From Luteitalea sp. (lineage in GTDB: Bacteria > Acidobacteriota > Vicinamibacteria > Vicinamibacterales > Vicinamibacteraceae): a DNA stretch of 51,363 nt. The notes under the pieces are model-generated. The model did not search any database. It was not told the DNA's origin and worked only from the letters and a program-made list of their open reading frames with translations. Every line of letters begins with the position of its first letter. The first letter of the stretch is position 1. Location: contig WHTT01000046.1 in assembly GCA_009377605.1 (NCBI GenBank), positions 1 to 51,363 on the forward strand, written 5' to 3'. The translations under genes and the position numbers were made by a program. This document shows, piece by piece, positions 33,268-42,641 of the stretch.

Positions 33268-36200
33268 ATGCCCATATACCGCGGCGTCGCCCTGCTGTGC
33301 ATGTTGGTCGCGTCAAGCGCCGCCTCGGCCCAGATCACTGGCGGCGCCATCGTCGGCGTGGTCACGGACGCTGGCGGCGGCGTGCTGCCGGGAGTGACCG
33401 TCACGGCCACCAACATCGCCACCAACCAGGCAGCGGTGACGCACACGAATGCTCAGGGATACTTCGAGTTTCCGCTCCTCCCGGCGGCCCGCTATCGCCT
33501 CGAGGCACAGCTCCAGGGATTTCAGGCCACGAGAGTCGAGGCGCTCGAGCTCAACGCCGGCGTCCGGCGCCGATTCGATGTGAGGCTGGCAATCGAGGCG
33601 GTCACCGATCGCGTGGACGTCGTCGCTGCCGCACCGCTCGTGAATGCAACCACCACGTCGCTCGGCATTGTGATGGATCAGCGTCAGGTGGAAGCGTTGC
33701 CGCTGAACGGACGGAACTTCCAGCAGCTCGTCGGCCTTCAGGCAGGGGTGGTGAACGCGCCCTCTTCCTCCACCGGCGGGCGGGGTGGCATCGAGTTCAA
33801 TGGCTCCCCAGCGCTGGGGAACAATCTCATGCTCGACGGCGTCGACATGTCCTTCGGCGAGAACAACGGATCTGCCAGTGACACGTCGGCTGGCGCGAGT
33901 GGTGGCGCTCTCATCAACACGATCAGCGTCGAGGCGGTCGCCGAGTTCAAGGCCACCGGCAGCGCGTTCTCTGCAGAGTATGGAAGGGCGACCGGCGGCG
34001 TGCTCAACGTCACGACCAAGTCCGGCTCGAACCAGCTCCACGGCACGGCGTTCGAGTTCTTCCGGCATGACGCGCTGGATGCAAACAGCTTCTTCTCGAA
34101 CCTCGACGGCGCGCCGAAGCCACCCCTGCGCTGGAACCAATTCGGCGGTAATCTGGGCGGCCCCGTTCTTCGAGATCGACTCTTCTTCTTCTTCAACTAC
34201 GAGGGGGCCCACGTACGCCGGAGCGACGCCGTGACCGGCAATGTGCCAACGCCACTGCTCATCGACCGCGCCGCGCCCGAGATGCGCGAGGTGCTCCAGG
34301 CCTTCCCCGATACGTTCGAGCCGACCGGCGACCCATACGTAGGACTACACCGGCGCAACGACGAGCGGAGGAACGACGAGCACACCTATATGGGGCGTGT
34401 GGACGTGGAGAGAGGTCAGCATCGGCTGGCGGTGCGCTACAACTACAACCACCAAGACTTCTTCCAGCCGATCATGCCGCCCGAGCATCCTCGGGTCTTT
34501 CCCACGCGGTTGCACAACGCGGTCGTGCAAGACAATTGGACGATCTCTCCCAGCGTGTTCAACGAGCTACGGGTTGGGATCAACCGCTCCGACCTGAACA
34601 GGCATCACGTGGGCACCGAGCTGACGCCCGCCTGGATCTCTGTTTCCGGGGGAGGCCTCACCGGCTTGGGATTGCCGAGCGATATTCACTTCATGACGAC
34701 GACCTACTCGATCAATGACAACCTCACGTACGTCCGGGGGCGACATTCGATCAAGGCGGGCTTCGAGATTCGGAACGTCGACAGCAAGCGGTTCCAAATA
34801 GGCCTGCCGACGCACCGCTACAACGGCGTCGATGACCTCATCGCGGATCGGCCGAACGACATCCAGGTCATCTTCGGCAGCGAGAAGCCCCTCGATACCA
34901 CCAACTACGCCGTCTATATCCAGGATGACTGGCGGGTCAGCAATCGATTGCAGCTCAACGCCGGCCTGCGCTATGAGTACTCGCCGCCCTTGAGCGGTGC
35001 CTTCAATGTTGCCGGCTCGGATCCATTCGGTCCGTTCAACAACCGTGGTGAGCCGATGTTCGATGCGGATCGCAACAACTTCGGACCACGGCTGGGTGTC
35101 ATCTATGACGCCATCGGCGACCAGCGATTGGTGCTACGAGCCGGCGGCGGTGTGACGCATGCTCCTGCGCAGCCGTTCTTCTATTACGACATGGCGTACA
35201 TCGATCCGAACGTCCCCTTCCTCGCAACATTCACCGAGAACGACATCCCAGCCGGACTCCCGACGGCGTTTCCGTTCCCACGGTCCTTCGTGACGGAGGT
35301 GGCCGAGAATCCGAGCCTGCTCCCGGAGGGTTTCAATCTTTCGCGCTCGGTCGCTGACTACGATCGGGCAGACGAGTACGCGATCCAGTGGAACGGCGCC
35401 GTGCAGTATGCGCTCACGTCACGAGCCTCGCTGCAAGCAGCCTATGTGGGCAGCCGGGCGCTGAAGCTCTACTCCACGCGCTCGCTCAACCTCGTCGATC
35501 CGATCACCGGCGAGCGCCCGGATCAGGCAGTTGGCGAGGTCGTCTTGCGTGAGAACGCGGGTCGCTCGAAGTACGACGCCCTTCAGCTCTCGCTCAATCA
35601 ACGGCTTTGGAACGGCCTCGCGTTAGACGTGTACTACACCTATGGCCGGAGCCGCGGCTATTACGGGCCCGACGGTACCCTCGTCAGAGATGCGACCGTG
35701 CAGGACCCGAACGACATCGCCGGCTCGGCCGGCCCGAAGCCGGGTGATGTCCGTCATCGTTTCGTCAACGTCCACTCGTACGAGCTCCCAACACCCGGCT
35801 TCGGCGACTCTGGACTCGCTCGCGCGCTGCTTGGACACTGGACCATTCAGGGCATCATCACCTGGCGCAGCGGACTGCCAATCAACGTGACGGCCGGGCG
35901 TGATCTCGTCGGCAACCGTCGGGTGGACGGGCAGCGCCCCGATCTCGTGCCTGGTGTGGATCCGTACATCAAGGACACGGACGGCCTGGTGTGGCTGAAC
36001 GCCGCGGCGTTCGATGTGGACCGACCGCTTGCCGAAGGACGATTCGGTAACCTCCCCTTCAACGCGCTCCGCGGGCCGTCGGCGCTCACCTACGATTTTG
36101 CGCTGCACAAGCGCTTCGACGTGACTGGCGGCCACCAGATGACGCTCCGGCTCGAGGCCTTCAATGTCCTCAACAGGAAAAACCTGAACAACCCGGTCTC

Positions 36201-36285
36201 GAACCTGTCGACCTCGACGTTCGGCCAGATCACAGGAGCCAGCAGTGGTCGCAACATCCAGATTGGGCTCAAGTATGCGTTCTAA
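33268..36285 (+). CDS. Oar-like TonB-dependent receptor of the nan operon
   Basis: The 1005-aa product starts at ATG 33268, one base after the regulator stop, with GAGG upstream. Residues 1-22 are a signal peptide, followed by a CarboxypepD_reg-like domain (about 25-105, AIVGVVTDAGGGVLPGVTVT), a plug domain (about 118-255, ending NVTTKSGSNQLHGTAFEFFR) and a barrel ending GLKYAF with terminal Phe. It imports a ligand across the outer membrane. Its position as first structural gene before a sulfatase, mutarotase, symporter, sialidase and aldolase suggests a sialylated oligosaccharide or free sialic acid. The sulfatase start overlaps its last 11 bases. Confidence 0.92.
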   Translation: MPIYRGVALLCMLVASSAASAQITGGAIVGVVTDAGGGVLPGVTVTATNIATNQAAVTHTNAQGYFEFPLLPAARYRLEAQLQGFQATRVEALELNAGVRRRFDVRLAIEAVTDRVDVVAAAPLVNATTTSLGIVMDQRQVEALPLNGRNFQQLVGLQAGVVNAPSSSTGGRGGIEFNGSPALGNNLMLDGVDMSFGENNGSASDTSAGASGGALINTISVEAVAEFKATGSAFSAEYGRATGGVLNVTTKSGSNQLHGTAFEFFRHDALDANSFFSNLDGAPKPPLRWNQFGGNLGGPVLRDRLFFFFNYEGAHVRRSDAVTGNVPTPLLIDRAAPEMREVLQAFPDTFEPTGDPYVGLHRRNDERRNDEHTYMGRVDVERGQHRLAVRYNYNHQDFFQPIMPPEHPRVFPTRLHNAVVQDNWTISPSVFNELRVGINRSDLNRHHVGTELTPAWISVSGGGLTGLGLPSDIHFMTTTYSINDNLTYVRGRHSIKAGFEIRNVDSKRFQIGLPTHRYNGVDDLIADRPNDIQVIFGSEKPLDTTNYAVYIQDDWRVSNRLQLNAGLRYEYSPPLSGAFNVAGSDPFGPFNNRGEPMFDADRNNFGPRLGVIYDAIGDQRLVLRAGGGVTHAPAQPFFYYDMAYIDPNVPFLATFTENDIPAGLPTAFPFPRSFVTEVAENPSLLPEGFNLSRSVADYDRADEYAIQWNGAVQYALTSRASLQAAYVGSRALKLYSTRSLNLVDPITGERPDQAVGEVVLRENAGRSKYDALQLSLNQRLWNGLALDVYYTYGRSRGYYGPDGTLVRDATVQDPNDIAGSAGPKPGDVRHRFVNVHSYELPTPGFGDSGLARALLGHWTIQGIITWRSGLPINVTAGRDLVGNRRVDGQRPDLVPGVDPYIKDTDGLVWLNAAAFDVDRPLAEGRFGNLPFNALRGPSALTYDFALHKRFDVTGGHQMTLRLEAFNVLNRKNLNNPVSNLSTSTFGQITGASSGRNIQIGLKYAF

Positions 36286-37840
36286 TTGGCAGATCAGATG
36301 GATCGCCCTCTGTTGGATGTGGCTCTGCTCGGGCGACGCTGTGTACCTCCAAGTCGCGGACCCTGCCGTCAAGGCTACGGCGGAGAAGCAGCTGAACGTC
36401 CTCTTTATCGCCGTCGACGACATGAATACGGAGCTGGGCGTCTACGGTTCTCGCATCGCACTGACACCCAATATCGATCGTCTCGCCGAGCGCGGGCTTC
36501 TCTTTCGGCGTGCGTATGCCCAGCAAGCGGTCTGCAATCCGTCGCGCGCCTCGCTGATGACTGGCATGAGGCCAGACACGCTGCGTGTCTGGGACTTGCG
36601 CACGCACTTCCGCGACACGCATCCGCAGGCGGTCACCCTGCCGCAGCTGTTCAAAGACCACGGCTACTTCACACAGGGCATCGGAAAGATCTTCCACAAC
36701 TGGGGTGCCAAACCCAGCATTGCGATGGATCCGCCGTCGTGGTCCGTCCCGCAGACATACAACTTCGCGCCCCACTTCAGCGATTGGTACGTCCCCGGCG
36801 CGCCGCGAGGCACGCCTGCCGATGGGCAAGGCGCACCCACGCAGCGGGCCGACGTGCCGGACGAGACCTATTTCGATGGCCGCATCGCGCAGGAGGCAAT
36901 CCAGTCACTTCGGCAACACAAAGACGAGCCCTTCTTCCTCGGCGTTGGCTTCTGGAAGCCGCATCTACCGTTCAACGCGCCAAAGAAGTACTGGGACCTC
37001 TTCGACCCGGATGCCATCCCAGCGCCCCTGCCGGCCGGTCCGCCCACCGACGTGCCCAAGATCGCCCTGCACGATTTCCGAGAGCTGCGCGGTTACGCCG
37101 GGATGCCCAAAGAGGGCCCGCTCACGCCGGCGCAGGTTCGGCACCTGCGGCACGGCTACTACGCCGCGATCAGTTACGTCGACGCGCAGATTGGCAAGGT
37201 GATCAACGAGCTCGATCGTCTCGGCCTGTCGGACCGTACGATCATCGTGCTCTGGTCCGATCACGGTTTTCACATCGGTGAGCACGCGCTATGGGCCAAG
37301 ACCTCCAACTTCGAGCGTGACGCCCGCGTGCCGCTGATCATCAGCACACCGGGTCAAAAGACCGCCGGTCGCCAGACCAACGCCGTCGTGGAGCTCCTCG
37401 ACGTCTATCCCACGCTCGCTGATCTCGCCAATCTCCCTCGACCCGACGCACTCGAGGGCATCAGCCTACGCCCACTGCTCGACAACCCCGATCAGGTGCT
37501 GCACTCCGCTGCACTCACGCAGTTCCCACGACCGCCCTACTTCAGCCAGCAGCCCCACGCCATGGAACGGCCCGACGTCATGGGCTACTCCATCCGCACC
37601 CCTCGCTACCGCTACACTGAGTGGCGCGACGTCGACAGCCGCGAGACCGTGGCGCGTGAGCTTTACGATCATGACAACGACCCGATCGAGAGTATCAACC
37701 TCGCCGACTCTCCGCGCTTTCGGAACCAAGTCAGCGACCTGGCGGGTCTGCTCGAACGCGCCGTGCGTTCCGGGGCTGGCGCTCGCAACGCTGATGATGG
37801 TCTTGCCGGCCCGCGGAGCGGCAGGGCAAGAGTCCGATAG
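36275..37840 (+). CDS. Sulfatase, iduronate-2-sulfatase-like
   Basis: The 521-aa product starts at ATG 36275, overlapping the receptor gene by 11 bases. A signal-like segment (about residues 6-25) precedes the alkaline-phosphatase-fold core: NVLFIAVDDMNTELGVYGSR carries metal ligands D48-D49, and CNPSRASLMTG is the sulfatase signature with C87 as the residue converted to formylglycine. SDHGFHIGEHALWAKTSNFE supplies the second Asp/His metal pair. The overall sequence resembles iduronate-2-sulfatase (S1_7-like). It would remove sulfate esters from a glycan in the periplasm before or after sialidase action. A formylglycine-generating enzyme is needed but not encoded here. Confidence 0.93.
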   Translation: MRSNWQIRWIALCWMWLCSGDAVYLQVADPAVKATAEKQLNVLFIAVDDMNTELGVYGSRIALTPNIDRLAERGLLFRRAYAQQAVCNPSRASLMTGMRPDTLRVWDLRTHFRDTHPQAVTLPQLFKDHGYFTQGIGKIFHNWGAKPSIAMDPPSWSVPQTYNFAPHFSDWYVPGAPRGTPADGQGAPTQRADVPDETYFDGRIAQEAIQSLRQHKDEPFFLGVGFWKPHLPFNAPKKYWDLFDPDAIPAPLPAGPPTDVPKIALHDFRELRGYAGMPKEGPLTPAQVRHLRHGYYAAISYVDAQIGKVINELDRLGLSDRTIIVLWSDHGFHIGEHALWAKTSNFERDARVPLIISTPGQKTAGRQTNAVVELLDVYPTLADLANLPRPDALEGISLRPLLDNPDQVLHSAALTQFPRPPYFSQQPHAMERPDVMGYSIRTPRYRYTEWRDVDSRETVARELYDHDNDPIESINLADSPRFRNQVSDLAGLLERAVRSGAGARNADDGLAGPRSGRARVR

Positions 37841-38780
37841 TGGCGGCCTCGGCGAGGCGGCCCTACCTAGTGCGACGTCGAGCCTGGACGAAGCAGAGCA
37901 CAGTCAGACCAGCACCTTGTCCTGGCAGCGAAGCGGCGACCTGCCGCGTCCCCTGGCCGGACACGCGGTGGGCTTCAGTCATGGCGTGCTGATCGTCGCG
38001 GGCGGCACCGATTTCCCGACGCCGCTGTTCGAGGGCGGCAGCAAAGTGTGGTTCGATTCCGTCTACGCGCTCGAGCCCGCCGCCACAGAGTGGCGCGCAC
38101 GCCATCGGTTACCGCATCCACTGGCATACGCGGCTACTGCAACGATGGGTAATCGGATGCTGGTCGTGGGTGGTTCGGATCAGGCACGCCATTACGCCGA
38201 CGCCTTCACGCTGGAATGGATCGGCGGCAAGATAACGCAACGAGCGCTGCCGCCGTTTCCGTCGCCCATCGCCATGGCGGGAGCTGCCGTCATCGGACAG
38301 ACGCTCTTTGTCGTCGGTGGGCAGCGCCAGCCGGATGACACGGAAGCACTCGCGTCCGGCTGGGCGCTCGACCTGTCCTCTCCCGCACCGGCGTGGCGCG
38401 CTCTGCCACCGGTTCCGGGCCCTGGCCGCATTCTGCCGGTGGTGACGGCTCAGCAAGGGCGGCTGCATGTGATCAGCGGTGCCGCGCTGCGGCGCGCGCC
38501 GAGTGGCAAAGCAACGCGCCGGTATCTTAGCGATGCGTACTCGTGGACACCAGACGAGGGCTGGCAGCGGCTTGCCGATGTGCCTCGCCCAGTGGTGGCA
38601 GCGCCGGCGGCACCGTTCGGACAGTCTCACATCCTCGTGTTCGGCGGTGACGATGGCACGCATGCGAGCCGCGTCGAGGAGTTGAAGGATCGACATCCAG
38701 GCTTCAGCCGCGACGTCCTTGCGTATCACACAATTACCGACACTTGGACGACGTTCGGTACGATGCGAGCGGTTTGGTGA
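37794..38780 (+). CDS. nanM: Kelch-repeat NanM-like mutarotase, 3' end frameshifted
   Basis: The product is a six-bladed Kelch propeller like N-acetylneuraminate epimerase NanM: repeats such as HAVGFSHGVLIVAGGTDFPT, AYAATATMGNRMLVVGGSDQ, AGAAVIGQTLFVVGGQRQPD and SHILVFGGDDG are visible. It converts alpha-sialic acid, released by sialidase, to the beta anomer. The last blade is cut: the frame ends TFGTMRAVW at 38780, while its continuation, GLVTTHAVMRGDTVVLAGGE, opens the next gene in another frame. A single-base shift near 38760-38770 would join them. The start is unsure: ATG 37794 leaves only a short signal segment (MMVLPARGAAG); GTG 37656 would overlap the sulfatase by 185 bases. Confidence 0.82.
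   Translation: MMVLPARGAAGQESDSGGLGEAALPSATSSLDEAEHSQTSTLSWQRSGDLPRPLAGHAVGFSHGVLIVAGGTDFPTPLFEGGSKVWFDSVYALEPAATEWRARHRLPHPLAYAATATMGNRMLVVGGSDQARHYADAFTLEWIGGKITQRALPPFPSPIAMAGAAVIGQTLFVVGGQRQPDDTEALASGWALDLSSPAPAWRALPPVPGPGRILPVVTAQQGRLHVISGAALRRAPSGKATRRYLSDAYSWTPDEGWQRLADVPRPVVAAPAAPFGQSHILVFGGDDGTHASRVEELKDRHPGFSRDVLAYHTITDTWTTFGTMRAVW
37842..37867. repeat. Palindromic repeat within the 5' end of the Kelch gene
   Basis: GCCTCGGCGAGGC (37846-37858) is a palindrome followed by GGCCCTACC. The combination resembles the element at 50279-50369, which also carries a CGCCTCGCCGAGG core and GCCCTACC end. It encodes GGLGEAALPS in the Kelch protein, just after the sulfatase stop. Confidence 0.45.
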
Positions 38781-41506
38781 CGACTCACGCCGTGATGCGT
38801 GGGGACACCGTCGTGCTCGCTGGTGGCGAAGACCGGCCGGGACATCGATCGGCTGCGGTACTTCAGGGGCGGCTGGCGCCGACGAGCCGGCCGTTCGCGC
38901 CGCTGGATTACGCTGTGCTGGCCGCTTACTTCGTGCCGCTCCTCCTCATTGGCAGGTACTTTTCAACGAAGAACGAGTCCACCGAGGATTTCTTCCTCGG
39001 TGGACGCCGCGTGCCCTGGTGGGCCGCAGGCCTGAGCATCTACGGCACACAGCTCAGCGCCATCACGTTTCTCGCCATTCCAGCGAAAGCGTACGCGGAA
39101 GACTGGGTATTCTTGCTGGCCAACCTGTGCATCCTCGCCATCGCGCCAGTGGTCGTGTTCTTCTATTTGCCCTTCTTCCGCGGGCTGCAGATCACGACCG
39201 CGTATGAGTACCTCGAGCGGCGCTTCGGGCTCGCGGTCCGCCTTGCCGGAAGCCTTGCCTTCATCGTCTTGCAGGCGGCTCGCATGGCGATCGTGCTCTT
39301 TCTTCCGGCGCTCGCGCTGCAGGCGGTCACCGGTCTCGACATCTACCTGTCCATCGTGTTGATGGGCCTTCTCTGCACGACGTACACGATGCAGGGAGGA
39401 ATGCGAGCCGTCATCTGGACCGACGTCCTCCAGGTGGGGACCTTGCTGGGGGCGGCGATCGTGAGCCTCGCACTGGTCGTAGCGCATGTGGAAGGCGGGC
39501 TCGGTGCCGTCGCTCGGATTGCGTCGGACAATGGCAAGCTCCACATGTTCACCTGGAGCTGGAGTGCCACGATCGCGTCGGTGTGGGTGGTCGTGATTGG
39601 CAACATCTTCACGAATCTCGTGCCCTACACGGCGGACCAAGCTGTCATTCAGCGGTATTTGACCACGTCGAGCGAACGACAAGCGGCACGTGCGGTGTGG
39701 ACGGCCAGCCTGCTCACGCTGCCGACGTCGGTACTCTTCTTTGGTGTAGGAACGGCGCTCTACGTCTTCTATCGGACCCACCCATCCCTGCTCCACCCCG
39801 CGGTGGCCACCGACGCCACCTTCGCCTGGTTCATTGGCCGACAGCTTCCGGTGGGCGTGTCCGGCCTCGTCGTGGCGGGCGTGTTTGCGGCGGCGATGTC
39901 CACGCTGAGCAGCGGCATCAACAGCATTACGGCGGCGTTGGTGACCGACTTCTACGGGCGCTTCCGCACGGACGCCACAGATGCGGCACGGATGCGGCTC
40001 GCGCGTCGCCTCACGATTCTGGTCGGCCTGGGAGGGACCATCAGCGCGTTGATGATGGCGACCTGGAACATCCGATCGCTGTGGGACCTATTCCTTCAGT
40101 CGATCGGGCTGCTCGGTGGCGGTCTTGCGGGTGTGTTCGCGCTCGGCATTTTCACCCGTCGGGCTCACGGCATTGGCGCGCTCGTCGGCCTTGCAGCGAG
40201 CGCCTTGCTCCTGCACTTCGTACAGCAGCATACGGCTGTGCACTTCTTCTTGTACGCCGCCATCGGAGGCACGACCTGTATGGTTGTCGGCTACATCACC
40301 AGTCTGTTCATCCCTTCACGGAGTCCCGCCCTCGACGGCCTGACGGTGTTTACGCAGAAGAGGAACCGGGTACCTTTTCGGGCGCGAAAAGGTGCCCGGT
40401 TCCTTTTCTACAGCCTCGGCCTGGCGCTCGCGAGCACAACGCTGGCCGCCTCCGATGGCGCGCCGGTAGAAACGGATGTCTATGTGGCTGGACACGACGG
40501 CTATCACACGTATCGCATTCCGTCGGTCATCGCCACACCAAAGGGGACGCTGCTGGCCTTTGCCGAAGCGCGCCGCGAAGGCCGGGGCGACGCTGGGAAT
40601 ATCGATCTGGTCCTCAAGCGCAGCACAGACGAGGGGAAGAGCTGGTCGGCGATGCGGGTGATTGGCGACAACGGCCCGAACACGTTCGGCAATCCCTGTC
40701 CAGTCGTCGATCGCAGCACCGGAACGATCTGGCTTCTCACCACGCAGAACCTGGGTGAAGATAGCGAACAGGAGATCATCGATCAGACCGCCGTAGCGTC
40801 CCGTACCGTGTGGATCATGAAGAGCCGAGACGATGGGCTCACCTGGTCGGCGCCATTCGAGATTACCAGGAGCGTCAAGCGTCCTGAGTGGACCTGGTAC
40901 GCGACTGGCCCCGGCGTGGGTATCCAGACCAGGAGCGGGCGCCTCGTCGTCCCCGCCAACCACGCCGTGGCGGGTACGGGCGGCCATCGCTCGCACGTCT
41001 TCTTCAGCGACGACCATGGCGCCAGCTGGCAGCTTGGTGGCCACTCCGTTGCAGGTACGAACGAGAGCCAGGTCGTAGAGCTCGCCGACGGACGCTTGAT
41101 GCTGAACATGCGCAACCATCCGAGCAAGCCCGCGAACTTCAGAGCTGTCGCTCTCAGCCAAGACGAAGGCCGGAGCTTCGCCGTCCCCGTCTACGACCGT
41201 ACGCTCGTCGAGCCACCGGCACAGGCGAGCCTTCTGCGTCTTTCACTGACGAGCACGCACGGTCGAAACCCGTTGCTGTTCGCGAATCCGGCCAGCACGA
41301 AGCGCGAGCGAATGACCGTTAGGCTCAGTCACGACGAGGGCACTACGTGGCCGGTGTCTCGCGTCATCCACGAGGGCCCGGCGGCGTACTCGAGCCTCGT
41401 CGTCTTGTCAGACGACACGATTGGTCTACTCTACGAGCGTGGAGACAAAAATCCTTACGAGAAGCTGACCTTTGCGCGGTTCGGTCTCGGTTGGCTCACA
41501 GAATAG
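38744..41506 (+). CDS. Fused SSS-family symporter and sialidase
   Basis: The 920-aa product has three parts. Residues 1-45 are the displaced last Kelch blade (VVLAGGEDRPGHRS). Residues about 48-530 are a sodium:solute symporter with about 13 TM helices, including GGRRVPWWAAGLSIYGTQLS and SGINSITAALVTDFYGRFRT. Residues about 556-920 are a GH33-like sialidase with the YRIPS motif, and four Asp boxes: STDEGKSW, SRDDGLTW, SDDHGASW and SHDEGTTW. At the joint (537-555) the codons come from a long hairpin, followed by a signal-peptide-like FYSLGLALASTTLAASDGAP that has no start codon of its own. So uptake and sialic-acid release are encoded by one frame. The first in-frame ATG after the Kelch piece is at 38795. 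Confidence 0.9.
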   Translation: MDDVRYDASGLVTTHAVMRGDTVVLAGGEDRPGHRSAAVLQGRLAPTSRPFAPLDYAVLAAYFVPLLLIGRYFSTKNESTEDFFLGGRRVPWWAAGLSIYGTQLSAITFLAIPAKAYAEDWVFLLANLCILAIAPVVVFFYLPFFRGLQITTAYEYLERRFGLAVRLAGSLAFIVLQAARMAIVLFLPALALQAVTGLDIYLSIVLMGLLCTTYTMQGGMRAVIWTDVLQVGTLLGAAIVSLALVVAHVEGGLGAVARIASDNGKLHMFTWSWSATIASVWVVVIGNIFTNLVPYTADQAVIQRYLTTSSERQAARAVWTASLLTLPTSVLFFGVGTALYVFYRTHPSLLHPAVATDATFAWFIGRQLPVGVSGLVVAGVFAAAMSTLSSGINSITAALVTDFYGRFRTDATDAARMRLARRLTILVGLGGTISALMMATWNIRSLWDLFLQSIGLLGGGLAGVFALGIFTRRAHGIGALVGLAASALLLHFVQQHTAVHFFLYAAIGGTTCMVVGYITSLFIPSRSPALDGLTVFTQKRNRVPFRARKGARFLFYSLGLALASTTLAASDGAPVETDVYVAGHDGYHTYRIPSVIATPKGTLLAFAEARREGRGDAGNIDLVLKRSTDEGKSWSAMRVIGDNGPNTFGNPCPVVDRSTGTIWLLTTQNLGEDSEQEIIDQTAVASRTVWIMKSRDDGLTWSAPFEITRSVKRPEWTWYATGPGVGIQTRSGRLVVPANHAVAGTGGHRSHVFFSDDHGASWQLGGHSVAGTNESQVVELADGRLMLNMRNHPSKPANFRAVALSQDEGRSFAVPVYDRTLVEPPAQASLLRLSLTSTHGRNPLLFANPASTKRERMTVRLSHDEGTTWPVSRVIHEGPAAYSSLVVLSDDTIGLLYERGDKNPYEKLTFARFGLGWLTE
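40356..40409. repeat. 25-bp-stem palindromic element at the symporter/sialidase joint
   Basis: AGGAACCGGGTACCTTTTCG (40361-40380) pairs with CGAAAAGGTGCCCGGTTCCT (40385-40404) around a GGCG loop, and the pairing extends five more bases on each side. All 25 pairs are Watson-Crick except two G-T pairs. Such a stem is typical of dispersed intergenic repeats, yet here it is read in frame inside a gene. Confidence 0.8.
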
Positions 41507-41507
41507 T

Positions 41508-41546
41508 GGTCAGTGGTCAGTGGCCACTGCTCTTTGACCACTGACC
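41508..41546. repeat. GTGGTCA palindromic repeat between sialidase and aldolase genes
   Basis: GGTCAGTGGTCA (41508-41519) pairs with TGACCACTGACC (41535-41546), and CAGTGGCCACTG (41518-41529) is a palindrome inside. It starts two bases after the sialidase stop codon and ends 20 bp before the aldolase start. It may act as an mRNA processing or termination hairpin. Confidence 0.65.
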
Positions 41547-41566
41547 CCTATTCATCGAAAGATCCC

Positions 41567-42466
41567 ATGATTCCCAGAGGCGTTCTTCCCGCTGTCGTCA
41601 CGCCCTTCGATTCCAACGGGCGCTTCGCGCCGAAGCCCTTCGAGCGGCTCTTGGAGCGGCTGTATGGTGTCGGCGTGCACGGTGTGTATCTGTGCGGTAC
41701 AACAGGCGAAGGCTTGTTGCAATCGCGCGAGGACCGGCAACGCGTCACCGAAGTGGCCACTGCCTGCACACCGACCGACCGCGACGTCATCGTCCATGTC
41801 GGCGCACCTTCGCTCAGCGAAACCATCGAGCTCGCGGCGCATGCCGCCCAGGTCGGCGCGCGGGCCATCAGCAGCCTTCCGCCGCTCGCCGGTCCGTTCG
41901 GATTTGCAGACGTCCGCGAGTTCTATGGCAAGCTCGCCGCCGCCAGCTCTGTTCCAGTCATCGTTTACTACTTTCCGGCGTCTTATCCATCCATCACGAG
42001 CCTCGAGCAGCTCGAAGAGCTGTGCGCGCTCCCGAACGTCGTCGGCGTGAAGTTCACGGACTTCGACCTCTACACGATGGCGCGAATCGCGCGACCCGAT
42101 CGATGCGTGTTCAACGGTCGAGACGAGGTGTTCGCGGCAGGTCTTCTCATGGGCGCCGATGGCGGTATCGGCAGCTTCTACAATCTGGTACCGGAGCTGT
42201 TCGTCCGCATCCACACGCTCGCTCGGGAAGAGCGATGGACGGAGGCACGTACCGCTCAGCGCGATGTGAACGCGCTCATCACGCTGACGCAACCCTTTCC
42301 GCTGTTTCCTGCGATCAAGCAAATCCTCGCGTGGTCGGGCATCGACTGTGGCACCTGCCTGCCTCCGCGGCGACCTTTGAATGATGCGGAGCGCGCAGCG
42401 TTGCACAGAGCGCTCATCGCTAACGGCTTCGGTGCTCTGCTGAGCACGTCGCCCACGTGGGCGTGA
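41567..42466 (+). CDS. nanA: NanA-like N-acetylneuraminate lyase (DapA family aldolase)
   Basis: The 299-aa product is a class I TIM-barrel aldolase of the DHDPS/NAL family: VVTPFDSNGRF at the N-terminus, LCGTTGEGLLQSREDR with the carboxylate-binding GTTGEG (44-49), a tyrosine in IVYYFP (Y134/Y135), and the Schiff-base lysine K162 in VVGVKFTDFD. It would split sialic acid into N-acetylmannosamine and pyruvate in the cytoplasm. Family members also make dihydrodipicolinate or cleave other keto acids, so the assignment rests on the sialidase, mutarotase and symporter next to it. ATG 41567 is chosen from the family N-terminus; an upstream start would run into the repeat. Confidence 0.82.
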   Translation: MIPRGVLPAVVTPFDSNGRFAPKPFERLLERLYGVGVHGVYLCGTTGEGLLQSREDRQRVTEVATACTPTDRDVIVHVGAPSLSETIELAAHAAQVGARAISSLPPLAGPFGFADVREFYGKLAAASSVPVIVYYFPASYPSITSLEQLEELCALPNVVGVKFTDFDLYTMARIARPDRCVFNGRDEVFAAGLLMGADGGIGSFYNLVPELFVRIHTLAREERWTEARTAQRDVNALITLTQPFPLFPAIKQILAWSGIDCGTCLPPRRPLNDAERAALHRALIANGFGALLSTSPTWA

Positions 42467-42641
42467 CGCGTGGACTGTTGGACATGACAGGCCGTCAAGC
42501 CGTCAGCTCATCGTAAGCCCAACCGAGAACTGCTGCGAGCGTCACCAGGACCGTAGTGCTTCACCGAAACGGTGTCCTCCCCTAGATCGAGCGTCCACGT
42601 GTCGTCGAACGTCATGTCCGGCAAGGTTGGTGTGCTGGATG

